Source: PWND01 sp964601515 (GTDB lineage: Bacteria; Bacteroidota; Bacteroidia; Bacteroidales; UBA7960). From it: a stretch of 41,779 nt of DNA. Both the position numbers and the translations under genes were made by a program. The notes beneath the pieces are model-generated. The model was not told the origin of the DNA, did no database searches, and worked only from the letters and a program-made list of their open reading frames with translations. Numbering within the stretch: position 1 is the first letter of the stretch; every line of letters starts with the position of its first letter. Location: positions 1-41,779 of the forward strand of contig CAZRNU010000013.1 of assembly GCA_964601515.1 (NCBI GenBank), given 5' to 3'. Positions 9,102-17,385 of the stretch are shown one piece after another.

Positions 9102-9238
9102 GGTGCTTTTTTTTGGGGATACATTTAAAAAGTAAAAGTATAAAATCAATTTGTTTTATCAAAAACTTTGAGTTCAAAAATAACATTATGATTTTCAGTA
9201 TCATTATAAATCAGAATCATATAAAAATGTATCCCTCA

Positions 9239-11398
9239 TTATTTTACAACCTGAATCTTTCTAATAAAAACTTCATTTTCAGAGACAATCTTAACCAGAT
9301 AAACTCCCTCTTCTATTCCATGCAAGTTTATGCTAAAATCAAAATCATTAATTACTTGATTATAAACTATTTTCCCAATTATATCATAAACAATAATTTC
9401 GATTATTTCTTTTTCAGAAGAAACAAAAAACTCACCTCCAGAAGGGTTAGGATAAATTTTAAACTTATCATCTTGAGAAATCGCAACATTATTTAGAAGT
9501 TCAAAGTTTGCTGTCATCGTAATATCAGCATCGGGCATTGAATAGAAAAATTCTCTCAAGGTGCTTTCTATATTTCCATTAATCGTCCAATTAACAAATT
9601 TGTAGCCTGAATTAGGAGTTGCAGATACAAAAACTTCCTCCGATTCTTCATAATCTCCTCCACCGCTAACTGTTCCGGTTCCGCTTGGATTAACCGACAA
9701 AGTAAGTGTATAAGTTTCAGGCTCAACCTCTTCGCCAAACTTTGCAGTAAATTCAAGGTCTTGCATAGGCATATTAAAAGTGTATTCACTTTGAGAATTT
9801 ACAAGATTTCCATCCAGATACCATCCTTGAAACACTAAATCACCTGTTGGTGTGGCAGTAAGAGTAACCTGACTTCCTAAATCATAAAGTCCTGCTCCTG
9901 TAGCAGTTCCTGACCCAACAGGATCGATAATAATTGTTACTTCAAACTCTGTATCTTCAGGCACTAATAAAACATCAAGTTCATAAGTGTTATAATTAGA
10001 AACAGAAACATCAGAAATAGTTTGGTCAAGGTAACCGGGAGCACTGAATTTAAAACTATAGGTTCCGGCAAGTAGTGGCCTGTAATAATCGCCAAAAATC
10101 TCACCTGAATAAACCTCAGAGTTGTCAATATCATGAGACAGAATCTCAACTTTAGCAGCAACTGGGTCTAAGGTAATTGCATTTTTTACAATTCCATTAA
10201 CTCCATACAAAGACTGCCTCATATAGTTTAAAAATGATCTGTAATTATATCCCCAGTAGGCTGGCAATTGAGCACTAGGAACCATTTTTGTATCACTAAT
10301 TTCGATTGTTACTTCTCTAACGTTTTTATAATAAGTAAAATAGTCTTGTCTGCTGCCATAAACCACGTACCAATCTCCTCCATGTGTAATACCCCCGTAT
10401 GCCGTCATATATCCTGAAGGACTATAATATTGTGCAGTATCTGCATATTCGCGCGACACAAGAATAAACCAGTTGTGGTCTGCATGTTTTCTAGCAGTGG
10501 AAGTCCAACTATCCCATGGATAATTAATTAGCTCAATTCCACCATGAATATTTGCCGACATTACAAAACTAATTGTGTCGGTAAAACTCATCATTGCTAA
10601 TGTTTCAGGTTGTTGGTTTGAAGGATAATTAACCGGATTCGGATAATTTCTATTTAAATCATAGCCATTTGCATTGCTTCTTGTAGCCCCACTAACGGTA
10701 TTATCATTGTTAGTATATAATCCATCAGGATTTTCGAGAGGACAAATATATATTTCCAAATTGTCAAGCAGGTAAGCAATTTCAGAATTGGTACCGTAGT
10801 TGCTTGCTAAATAATCAATAAGCCTTAGCATCAAAACAAATCCTGTTGCCTCATCACCATGCATTGTAGATGAATACATGAATTTAGGCACAGCCTTTTG
10901 TTGATTTACATTTGAAGAAATTTTTGCATAAAGAAGGTCTCGCCCTAGAACTGATTCTCCAATATTATAAATTTTCACAAGATTAGGATAATCTGTTTGA
11001 AACTGATACATCATATTTACATAAGCAGTATACGTAGGATAAAAATCCCAGCTTTTTTCATTTCCTTTTGCAATAATCTCCTCCCAGGTTTTCATATTTG
11101 GGTCGAAATCAATATCTCCCGGACTTCTTTCAATAATAAAATCAACCTCCATTTTCACAAGCAATTCAAATGCGCTTTTGTTAGCATAAACAAAAATTCT
11201 ATCCTCTTTTTGATAATCGTAAGAAAGATAAAAGTTTAGCAGATCATTCATTTCAGATGCATCAAAACTAAGATAGACCTCAGGTTTGCTTTCGAAAATT
11301 TCATAAGCTTTTTTAATTTGTTCAGACGACTGGGCTTTTGTGCTTATTGCAATTACAGACAATGCAACAAGCAAGAAAGGGATTTTAAAATTTTTCAC
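9239..11398 (-). CDS. Secreted M14 zinc carboxypeptidase with T9SS sorting domain
   Basis: A 719-residue paralog of the next gene downstream, clearly a tandem duplication. It starts at GTG 11398 in the context ACCGTGAAAAAT and carries a signal peptide (1-22, ending TKAQ). The M14 domain (about 116-392) has His180, Glu183 and His285 as zinc ligands, DLNRN and catalytic Glu366 (VTIEIS). A regulatory-like beta-sandwich follows, then two InlB-type beta-repeats (about 485-560 and 562-632, each ending in FNMP or YSMP plus TANF/TAKF) and a type A T9SS domain (about 640-719, with IYPNPSGG). It should be secreted across the outer membrane and anchored or released there, acting on extracellular peptides. 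The intergenic 137 bp (9102-9238) to the paralog shows no strong promoter; co-transcription is possible. Confidence 0.9.
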   Translation of the reverse strand: MKNFKIPFLLVALSVIAISTKAQSSEQIKKAYEIFESKPEVYLSFDASEMNDLLNFYLSYDYQKEDRIFVYANKSAFELLVKMEVDFIIERSPGDIDFDPNMKTWEEIIAKGNEKSWDFYPTYTAYVNMMYQFQTDYPNLVKIYNIGESVLGRDLLYAKISSNVNQQKAVPKFMYSSTMHGDEATGFVLMLRLIDYLASNYGTNSEIAYLLDNLEIYICPLENPDGLYTNNDNTVSGATRSNANGYDLNRNYPNPVNYPSNQQPETLAMMSFTDTISFVMSANIHGGIELINYPWDSWTSTARKHADHNWFILVSREYADTAQYYSPSGYMTAYGGITHGGDWYVVYGSRQDYFTYYKNVREVTIEISDTKMVPSAQLPAYWGYNYRSFLNYMRQSLYGVNGIVKNAITLDPVAAKVEILSHDIDNSEVYSGEIFGDYYRPLLAGTYSFKFSAPGYLDQTISDVSVSNYNTYELDVLLVPEDTEFEVTIIIDPVGSGTATGAGLYDLGSQVTLTATPTGDLVFQGWYLDGNLVNSQSEYTFNMPMQDLEFTAKFGEEVEPETYTLTLSVNPSGTGTVSGGGDYEESEEVFVSATPNSGYKFVNWTINGNIESTLREFFYSMPDADITMTANFELLNNVAISQDDKFKIYPNPSGGEFFVSSEKEIIEIIVYDIIGKIVYNQVINDFDFSINLHGIEEGVYLVKIVSENEVFIRKIQVVK

Positions 11399-11432
11399 GG
11401 TAAATAAACTTTTGATTAGAAATACGAATTTG

Positions 11433-11440
11433 TAAAGTTA
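11433..11440 (-). promoter_or_regulatory. Possible -7 element for the M14 gene pair
   Basis: On the minus strand this reads TAACTTTA, one base off TAnnTTTG, about 35 bp before the GTG start. No clear -33 element. Confidence 0.25.
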
Positions 11441-11535
11441 AAATTGATTATTGGAAGAAAAAAATATATACTGATTTTTATTAAAGCTTAACATTTGAAA
11501 CACATGAATTAAACATCTGAAATCGTTAAAAAATA

Positions 11536-11543
11536 TATCTTTG
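11536..11543 (+). promoter_or_regulatory. Candidate promoter -7 element for the C69 dipeptidase
   Basis: An exact TAnnTTTG match (TATCTTTG), 39 bp before the start codon. The -33 element is weak. Confidence 0.5.
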
Positions 11544-11561
11544 TAAGTTAAGCAGAATATT

Positions 11562-11571
11562 ATTAACCAAA
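11562..11571 (+). promoter_or_regulatory. Leader motif ATTAACCAAA before the start codon
   Basis: The same 10-mer occurs at 35711-35720, in both cases 10-11 nt before the ATG of a signal-peptide gene. It may be a translation-enhancing leader; this is inferred. Confidence 0.35.
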
Positions 11572-11582
11572 ATATAATTTAT

Positions 11583-13313
11583 ATGAAGTACTTAAAATTT
11601 TTATCATTTACGATTTTATTTACAGCAGCAATTAGCACTGCTTTCTCATGCACAAGTTATCTTGTAACTCCGGGCGCTTCGGTTGATGGTTCCAGTATGA
11701 TTAGTTATGCTGCCGACTCTCATATAAGATATGGAGAGTTGTATCATTTCAAAGGAGGGCCAAAGGCTCCCGGTTCATACTTTCAGGCATATTATCGCGG
11801 AAGTCATAAACCGCTGGCAAAAATACCTTATCCTGCATATACATATAATGTGATTGGGTATATAAATGAAATGCAGGTTGCAATTGGAGAAACAACATTC
11901 GGAGGAAGAAACGAATTAAATGACACAACAGGCATGATTGATTACGGAAGTTTAATGTTTTATACTCTTCAAACAGCAAAAACTGCCAGAGATGCCATTA
12001 GAATAATTTCTGAACTTGTTGATGAATATGGATATTATGGTTCAGGAGAATCTTTTTCTATAGCAGATCCAAATGAAGTTTGGATAATGGAAATAATCGG
12101 AAAAGGAACGGATTTAAAAACCGACCCTAAAACCGGGAAAACATATAATGCCAACAAAGGGGCAGTATGGGTTGCCATTAGAATTCCTGACGGATACATT
12201 TCTGCACATGCTAATCATGCAAGAATTACAACATTTCCTCAGAAAAAGAGCAAAGAATCTATAACCAACAAGGAGTTTAAAAAACTATTCGACCCACAAG
12301 TGAGAGTAATTTACGCTCATGATGTGGTAGAATTTGCTCGTAAACAAAAATACTTTAATGGTAAAGACGAAGATTTCAGCTTTTCTGATGTTTATGCACC
12401 ACTTGATTTTGGAGCTGCAAGATTCTGTGAAGCAAGAGTTTGGAGTGCTTTCAGAAAAGTAAACGGAGATATGGAAAGATACAAAGACTATGCTATGGGA
12501 TATGACAAAACTAACCGTATGCCTTTGTACATTAAGCCTGAAAGAAAATTATCAGTACAAGACCTTATAGATTTTAAACGTGATTATTTGCAAGGAACAG
12601 AATTCGATATGACACAGGATGTCGGTGCAGGTCCTTGGGGATTGCCCATTCGCTGGAGACCATTAACTTGGACTGTTGACAGTGTTGAGTATTTCCATGA
12701 AAGAACAACAGTTACACAACAAACTGCATTTTCTTTCATTACTCAATCAAGAAAAAACTACCCCGGTCCTATTGGTGGATTAATATGGTTTGGTGTTGAT
12801 GATACAAACTTATCTGTTTATGTTCCATTTTATGCCGGCATGAAAAGAGTTCCGGAAACTTTTGCCGAAGGAAATGGCAGCATAATTGAATACTCGGAAA
12901 ACTCAGCTTTTTGGACATTCAATAAACTTTCACAGTTTGTGTACCTCCGTTATAGCTTAAAAATAGATGATGTTAGAAAAGTTCAAGGTCAACTGGAAAC
13001 CCGCTTTGCTGAGCTTGTGCCGGCTATCGACATTGCAGCAAGTGAGCTTTATAAAACTGACAAAGACCTTGCTATAGATTTTATTACTGACTTTTCTGTA
13101 AACATGGGAAATCATACTGTTGAACGTTGGCAAGAGCTTTACAGATTTTTAATGGTTAAATATCTTGATGGTAATATTAAAAAAGAGGTTGACGGCAAGT
13201 TTCTCACAAACAAATACGGCAAATATCCAATAGTTAGTCATCCAAACTACCCGGAATGGTGGTTGAAGCTGATAATTGAAAAAACCGGAGATAAGTTTAT
13301 TTATGTAAAGTAG
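11583..13313 (+). CDS. Secreted C69 family dipeptidase (Ntn hydrolase)
   Basis: A 576-residue exported protein of the peptidase C69 (PepD-like) family, which cleaves dipeptides or short peptides. The signal peptide ends around FS, directly followed by Cys23 in CTSYLVTPGASVDGS. Exposing this Cys as the N-terminal nucleophile is the family's activation mechanism. Other family landmarks are the SYAADSH segment, the GESFSIADPNEVWIMEI segment and VWVAIRIPDGYISAHANHARI. The length matches long secreted C69 members of Bacteroidota. AFSC could be read as a lipobox, but -3 Ala and -1 Ser make that less likely than an Ntn nucleophile. It is monocistronic or leads into the ABC genes; a heptamer array begins 3 bp after its stop. 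Confidence 0.87.
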   Translation: MKYLKFLSFTILFTAAISTAFSCTSYLVTPGASVDGSSMISYAADSHIRYGELYHFKGGPKAPGSYFQAYYRGSHKPLAKIPYPAYTYNVIGYINEMQVAIGETTFGGRNELNDTTGMIDYGSLMFYTLQTAKTARDAIRIISELVDEYGYYGSGESFSIADPNEVWIMEIIGKGTDLKTDPKTGKTYNANKGAVWVAIRIPDGYISAHANHARITTFPQKKSKESITNKEFKKLFDPQVRVIYAHDVVEFARKQKYFNGKDEDFSFSDVYAPLDFGAARFCEARVWSAFRKVNGDMERYKDYAMGYDKTNRMPLYIKPERKLSVQDLIDFKRDYLQGTEFDMTQDVGAGPWGLPIRWRPLTWTVDSVEYFHERTTVTQQTAFSFITQSRKNYPGPIGGLIWFGVDDTNLSVYVPFYAGMKRVPETFAEGNGSIIEYSENSAFWTFNKLSQFVYLRYSLKIDDVRKVQGQLETRFAELVPAIDIAASELYKTDKDLAIDFITDFSVNMGNHTVERWQELYRFLMVKYLDGNIKKEVDGKFLTNKYGKYPIVSHPNYPEWWLKLIIEKTGDKFIYVK

Positions 13314-13315
13314 GT

Positions 13316-13371
13316 GTAAGTCGGCAGTCGGCAGTCGTAAGTCGTAAGTCGGCAGTCGTAAGTTGTAAGTG
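13316..13371. repeat. Array of eight heptamers after the C69 gene
   Basis: Eight 7-bp units in perfect register: GTAAGTC, GGCAGTC, GGCAGTC, GTAAGTC, GTAAGTC, GGCAGTC, GTAAGTT, GTAAGTG. Two unit types are mixed. The array starts 3 bp after the TAG at 13311-13313 and ends 20 bp before the wtpB-like start. Confidence 0.9.
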
Positions 13372-13391
13372 GGTTTTGAGGGAATACAAAT

Positions 13392-14180
13392 ATGGCAAAT
13401 AAGAATTCCATAAAGATTGTTTTTTTGCTTTTAAGCGGATTTATTCTGCTTTTTATAATTGCTCCGTTAGGCGGGATGTTTCTTAATACAACTATTCCTC
13501 AGTATAAAGACACTCTGGCTGATGTAGAAGTTATGAGAAGCATAAGACTTACTTTATGGGCTTCTTTTATTGGCACAATAGTTTTTGGCATTGCGGCTAT
13601 TCCTTTGGCTTATGTTCTTGCAAGAAAAAAGTTTCCACTAAAAAGCATTGTGAATGGCATAATTGACTTACCGGTTGTAATTCCACATTCAGCGGCAGGT
13701 ATTGCCTTGCTGGGAATAATCAGCAGGGGTTCTTTTATTGGACAAGCAGGAGAAAGCGTTGGAATTAGTTTTGTTGGTGGAATAGCAGGAATAGTAGTTG
13801 CGATGGCTTTTGTGAGCATTCCTTTTTTAATAAATGCTGCCCGCGATGGATTTGCAGCTGTTCCGGAAAGGCTTGAAAAAGCAGCCTTAAATCTTGGCGC
13901 ATCGCCTTGGAGAGTTTTTTTCACCATATCACTGCCAATGGCAAAAAAGAGCATTTTAACCGGACTTAGTATGATGTGGGCCAGAGGGCTGAGTGAGTTT
14001 GGGGCAGTTATAATAATTGCTTATCACCCAATGGTAACACCTATTTTAATCTGGGAAAGATTTGCTTCTTTCGGCTTAACATACGCCCGTCCGGTTGCCG
14101 CAGTGTTTGTCATTATCTGTCTGGTTGTATTTGTAATTATGAGAATTCTATCAAACAAAAAGTCTGATGCTGGAGCTTAG
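13392..14180 (+). CDS. wtpB: Tungstate/molybdate-type ABC transporter permease
   Basis: A 262-residue inner-membrane permease with about six membrane segments (first at 9-30). It carries the binding-protein-dependent transport EAA loop (residues 162-181, KAALNLGASPWR) that contacts the ATPase. The segment ARGLSEFGAVIIIAYHPM (about 197-214) is typical of the WtpB/ModB branch for oxyanions such as tungstate and molybdate, rather than sulfate. The next gene, the ATPase, overlaps its 3' end by 14 bp, so the two are translationally coupled. The expected periplasmic binding protein (WtpA) is not adjacent. Substrate choice between tungstate and molybdate cannot be decided from the permease alone. 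Confidence 0.8.
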   Translation: MANKNSIKIVFLLLSGFILLFIIAPLGGMFLNTTIPQYKDTLADVEVMRSIRLTLWASFIGTIVFGIAAIPLAYVLARKKFPLKSIVNGIIDLPVVIPHSAAGIALLGIISRGSFIGQAGESVGISFVGGIAGIVVAMAFVSIPFLINAARDGFAAVPERLEKAALNLGASPWRVFFTISLPMAKKSILTGLSMMWARGLSEFGAVIIIAYHPMVTPILIWERFASFGLTYARPVAAVFVIICLVVFVIMRILSNKKSDAGA

Positions 14181-15228
14181 AAATATTTCTGTCAGTTTTC
14201 CGGGATTTTCCTTGAAAGATATAAGCCTTAAAGTTGAAAAAGGTGATTATTATACCATTCTTGGAATGTCAGGTGCAGGTAAAACTTTATTGCTCGAAAT
14301 TATTGCAGGACTTCAAAAGCCGAATTCCGGTGAAGTTTATTTAAACAATCAGGATATAACTCATAAAACCATACAGAACAGAGGTGTTGGGCTTGTTTAT
14401 CAAGACCTTTGTTTATTTCCTCACATTACAGTTGAAGCGAATATTTTATATCCATTAAAAAATAAAAGAATTAGCAAAAAAGAAAAAAGTAAAACCCTTG
14501 ATAAGCTTGCCGGACATATGGAAATTTCACATTTGCTGAAACGATATCCAAATACATTGTCAGGAGGAGAAGCCCAAAGGGTAGCACTTGCAAGAACTCT
14601 GGCATCAAATCCTGAAGTTTTGCTTCTAGATGAACCATTATCTAATCTTGATGTAAAACTAAAAAGTGATTTAAGGCAGTTATTGAAAAAAATTAATCTG
14701 AGTGGAAAAACCATTGTTCATGTAACTCATGATTATACTGAAGCAGCAACTCTAAGCAATAAGATTGCAGTAATTGAAAATGGATTATTAATACAATCCG
14801 GTCGTCCTGATGAAGTTTTCAGAAATCCTACAAATGAATTTGTAGCAAGGTTTCGCGGATTTAAAAACATTTTTAAATGCTTATTTGAGGCAGATGCTTC
14901 ATTAGAAAATAAATTCCTGGCAGTTATTAACCCAAAAGTTGCCATATCAATTAATGAAAAACCTGATTTTCACAAGGGCTATGTAATTGTACCGGAACAA
15001 GATATTATTCTTTCTGAAAAGAAGGTTGAAACCTCAGCATTAAACATGTTTAAGGGAATTGTTAAAGACTATTATCAAATGGGCTTTGGCATGGAGGTAA
15101 TCGTTGATACAGGAGTTGATTTTTCTGTTGCAGTAAGTAATGAATCATTCCAAAAAATGCAAATTGAAAAAAGAAAAGAACTTTGGATAACATTTAAAGC
15201 TTCATTAGTAAAAGTATTAAAAGGATAA
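14167..15228 (+). CDS. wtpC: Tungstate/molybdate-type ABC transporter ATP-binding protein
   Basis: A 353-residue cytoplasmic ATPase. Walker A is GMSGAGKT (33-40), the signature is LSGGE (131-135), Walker B is VLLLDEP (151-157), and the H-loop is VTHDYTEA. The C-terminal ~110 residues after the RFRGFKNIF segment form a TOBE-like regulatory domain as in ModC/WtpC/PotA-type ATPases; this domain can bind the transported oxyanion. The ATG at 14167 lies inside the permease gene in another frame (14-bp overlap). It is followed by a 148-bp gap and a MobB-like gene, which supports a molybdenum/tungsten role. Confidence 0.8.
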   Translation: MLELRNISVSFPGFSLKDISLKVEKGDYYTILGMSGAGKTLLLEIIAGLQKPNSGEVYLNNQDITHKTIQNRGVGLVYQDLCLFPHITVEANILYPLKNKRISKKEKSKTLDKLAGHMEISHLLKRYPNTLSGGEAQRVALARTLASNPEVLLLDEPLSNLDVKLKSDLRQLLKKINLSGKTIVHVTHDYTEAATLSNKIAVIENGLLIQSGRPDEVFRNPTNEFVARFRGFKNIFKCLFEADASLENKFLAVINPKVAISINEKPDFHKGYVIVPEQDIILSEKKVETSALNMFKGIVKDYYQMGFGMEVIVDTGVDFSVAVSNESFQKMQIEKRKELWITFKASLVKVLKG

Positions 15229-15285
15229 ATTAAAACATGCTTTTTTGCCAATTAATACAGAATAGGAATTTAGTAAAAAAGAAAG

Positions 15286-15293
15286 TATTTTTG
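15286..15293 (+). promoter_or_regulatory. Candidate -7 element for the MobB-like gene
   Basis: An exact TAnnTTTG match (TATTTTTG), 83 bp before the start codon. The -33 element is not clear. Confidence 0.4.
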
Positions 15294-15330
15294 CGGACTA
15301 AAAATTAAACACTAATGTTATTCCAGAACT

Positions 15331-15359
15331 CTATAACAATCTGATTATAAGCGTTATAG
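15331..15359 (+). other. Short inverted repeat in the leader of the MobB-like gene
   Basis: CTATAAC at 15331-15337 and GTTATAG at 15353-15359 form a 7-bp stem with a 15-nt loop, between the candidate promoter and the start codon. It could be an operator or leader hairpin. No known riboswitch fold was recognised. Confidence 0.35.
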
Positions 15360-15376
15360 TTTAACACTGACAAAAA

Positions 15377-15931
15377 ATGCGAAAAGAATTCAACAATATG
15401 ATTGTAATTGGCGGCTCACACCGTCAATCAGGGAAAACTGATGTTGCTTGCCATATTATCAAGAAATTAATGAAAAGCGGGCCTGTTATTTGTTTAAAAG
15501 TTTGTTGTCACGATATTAATGATTCCAGAGATACCAAGGCTGATTTTATGCTTGATGATTATTGGATGGTAAAAGAGGAGCCACAAGAAGGAACAAAAAG
15601 TACAGATAAAATGTATGCTGCAGGTGCAAGAGCAGTTTATCGTCTTATTGTGATGAGAGAAACACTTGAAGAAGGATTTAAATTATTCCTTGAGGCAATT
15701 GGCGACAACCAAATGGTAGTTTGTGAAAGCAACTCACTTATTGATATTGTAAAGCCTGCATCATTTATATTTGTGCAAAAACAATCTGAAGAAAAAGAAA
15801 AAAACTCATCGGCAAGAGTTAGGAAATTTGCTGATATAATAGTTGAAAATGACGGAGAAAGTTTTAAGCCAATATTGGACAAAATAAAGTTGCCTGACAT
15901 CAAAGCCAATGTTAAGAAGAAAAATGCATAA
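15377..15931 (+). CDS. MobB-like P-loop NTPase
   Basis: A 184-residue cytoplasmic protein with an N-terminal phosphate-binding loop, GGSHRQSGKTDVA (about residues 12-24). The spacing resembles the BioD/MobB group of P-loop proteins (GxxxxxGKT) more than classic Walker A. A later segment, MVVCESNSLIDIVKPASFIF, resembles the strand where MobB-type proteins end their core. MobB helps attach GMP to molybdopterin. Its position just after a tungstate/molybdate ABC pair supports a cofactor role, but that is inference: overall similarity is modest, and VICLKVCCHD (three Cys) is not something I can assign. Alternative start: Met8. The alkaline phosphatase gene begins 30 bp downstream. Confidence 0.55.
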   Translation: MRKEFNNMIVIGGSHRQSGKTDVACHIIKKLMKSGPVICLKVCCHDINDSRDTKADFMLDDYWMVKEEPQEGTKSTDKMYAAGARAVYRLIVMRETLEEGFKLFLEAIGDNQMVVCESNSLIDIVKPASFIFVQKQSEEKEKNSSARVRKFADIIVENDGESFKPILDKIKLPDIKANVKKKNA

Positions 15932-15961
15932 TTTTTTTTATAAAAGAATAACGAACAAAAA

Positions 15962-17377
15962 ATGAATTTTTTAATAGCTACAATACTCTTATCAATTTGT
16001 TGCATATTTAATGCCTGTTCATCAAACAAATGCGAGGAAGACTCACTCCCAAATCCGAAAAATATAATTATTTTCATTGGTGATGGAATGGGATTTAATC
16101 ATATACTTGCGGCTAATTACTACGAGCATGGAGAAGCAAACTCTCAAATTTATGAGAAAAATGATTGGGTAAAATATGCAATGGCAACATATAATGCTGT
16201 TTTGGACATTAAAGATGGTGATACAATATTTGCAGGTGGCTATAATCCTTATAAGGCATGGACAGACGCTGAATACATAAAAACCGGACATACCGATAGC
16301 GGAGCAGGTGCCACAGCTATTTCTACGGGTAAAAAAACTTACGACAGATCTATCGGAATAGGTTTATATGGAGATACATTAGTTCACATTAGTGAGATTG
16401 CAAAAAAGCTTGGAAAAAGCATAGGAATAGCAACCACAGTTCCTATTTCACATGCCACTCCTGCCGGCTTTTTAACTCACAATCAGAACAGAAATAATTA
16501 TGAAGAGATTGCAATGAGTTTGATATTTAAGTCATATGCCGATGTAATTATGGGATCGGGAAATCCTAACTATAACAATTCAGGAGAGGCTCATGATAGT
16601 AAAGCAAAATACATTGGGAGCATGGATCTTTGGGAGCAACTCATTTTAAATGATAAAAGGGCTACGTTTATAATTGGAGAAGATTCTTTGACTGTTAAAG
16701 ATTCAGATGGAGATGGTAATCCAAACCCTTGGCATTTAATTCAAACAAGGGAAGAATTTACTTCACTAATTGAAAATCCTATTCATTCAAGGGTGCTTGG
16801 TGTTGCTCAGGTCTATAATGCCTTACAAAGCAACCGTGAATTTATAAATGAAGAAAAACTTCCATATGATAATCCTTTGAATGAGAATGTTCCTCTGCTA
16901 AAAGAGATGACGAAAGCCACTCTAAGCCTGTTAAGCAAGAATAAAAACGGATTTTTTGCTATGATAGAAGGTGGAACTATTGATTGGGCAAGTCATGATA
17001 ATTATTCTCAAAGATTGATTGAGGAAATGATAGATTTTAACAATTCAATAAAAGCTGCAGTTGAATGGGTTGAGAAATTTAGCAATTGGGAAGAAACACT
17101 TATTATTGTTACTGCAGATCATGAATGTGGTTATCTTACCGGGCCCTCTCACCCGGAAATAATAAACTCTCCGGTAAAAAATAAAGGCAAAGGAAATATG
17201 CCGGATATGAAGTGGAATTCTACAGATCACACAAATCAATTGGTGCCTTTCTTTGCTAAAGGCGTGGGAGCTGAACTATTCAAGCTTTTTGCCGATGAAT
17301 ACGACCCTAAAAGAGGACCATTTATTCAAAACACAGAAATAGCGCAATTGATATTCCTACTTTGGAGGAAAAAATAG
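15962..17377 (+). CDS. Alkaline phosphatase, probable lipoprotein
   Basis: A 471-residue enzyme of the alkaline phosphatase superfamily that releases phosphate from monoesters outside the cytoplasm. Metal and catalytic sites are visible: IFIGDGMG (Asp41), GHTDSGAGATA with nucleophile Ser113, VPISHATPA (His164), MIEGGTIDWASHDN (Glu336, Asp341, His345), TADHECG (Asp386, His387) and STDHTN (His423). The N-terminus (residues 1-18, hydrophobic) ends FNAC, a relaxed lipobox with Cys19 as the probable lipid-modified residue. The length is normal for the family. It lies 30 bp after the MobB-like gene and may share its transcript. The gap to the convergent DUF4249 gene is only 8 bp. Confidence 0.92.
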   Translation: MNFLIATILLSICCIFNACSSNKCEEDSLPNPKNIIIFIGDGMGFNHILAANYYEHGEANSQIYEKNDWVKYAMATYNAVLDIKDGDTIFAGGYNPYKAWTDAEYIKTGHTDSGAGATAISTGKKTYDRSIGIGLYGDTLVHISEIAKKLGKSIGIATTVPISHATPAGFLTHNQNRNNYEEIAMSLIFKSYADVIMGSGNPNYNNSGEAHDSKAKYIGSMDLWEQLILNDKRATFIIGEDSLTVKDSDGDGNPNPWHLIQTREEFTSLIENPIHSRVLGVAQVYNALQSNREFINEEKLPYDNPLNENVPLLKEMTKATLSLLSKNKNGFFAMIEGGTIDWASHDNYSQRLIEEMIDFNNSIKAAVEWVEKFSNWEETLIIVTADHECGYLTGPSHPEIINSPVKNKGKGNMPDMKWNSTDHTNQLVPFFAKGVGAELFKLFADEYDPKRGPFIQNTEIAQLIFLLWRKK

Positions 17378-17385
17378 TTAAAATG

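Noticed and set aside
9113..9496. Open frame of 127 codons on the plus strand
   Set aside because: It overlaps the 3' end of the M14 gene on the other strand, has a low-complexity Ile/Asn/Phe composition, and no plausible signal or start context.
13610..13954. 114-codon open frame on the minus strand within the permease gene
   Set aside because: It is antisense to a well-supported membrane permease; its content follows from the complementary hydrophobic codons.
15229..15376. Possible molybdenum or tungsten cofactor riboswitch between wtpC and the MobB-like gene
   Set aside because: Only a 7-bp inverted repeat is visible; the multi-stem conserved core of that riboswitch class could not be recognised.
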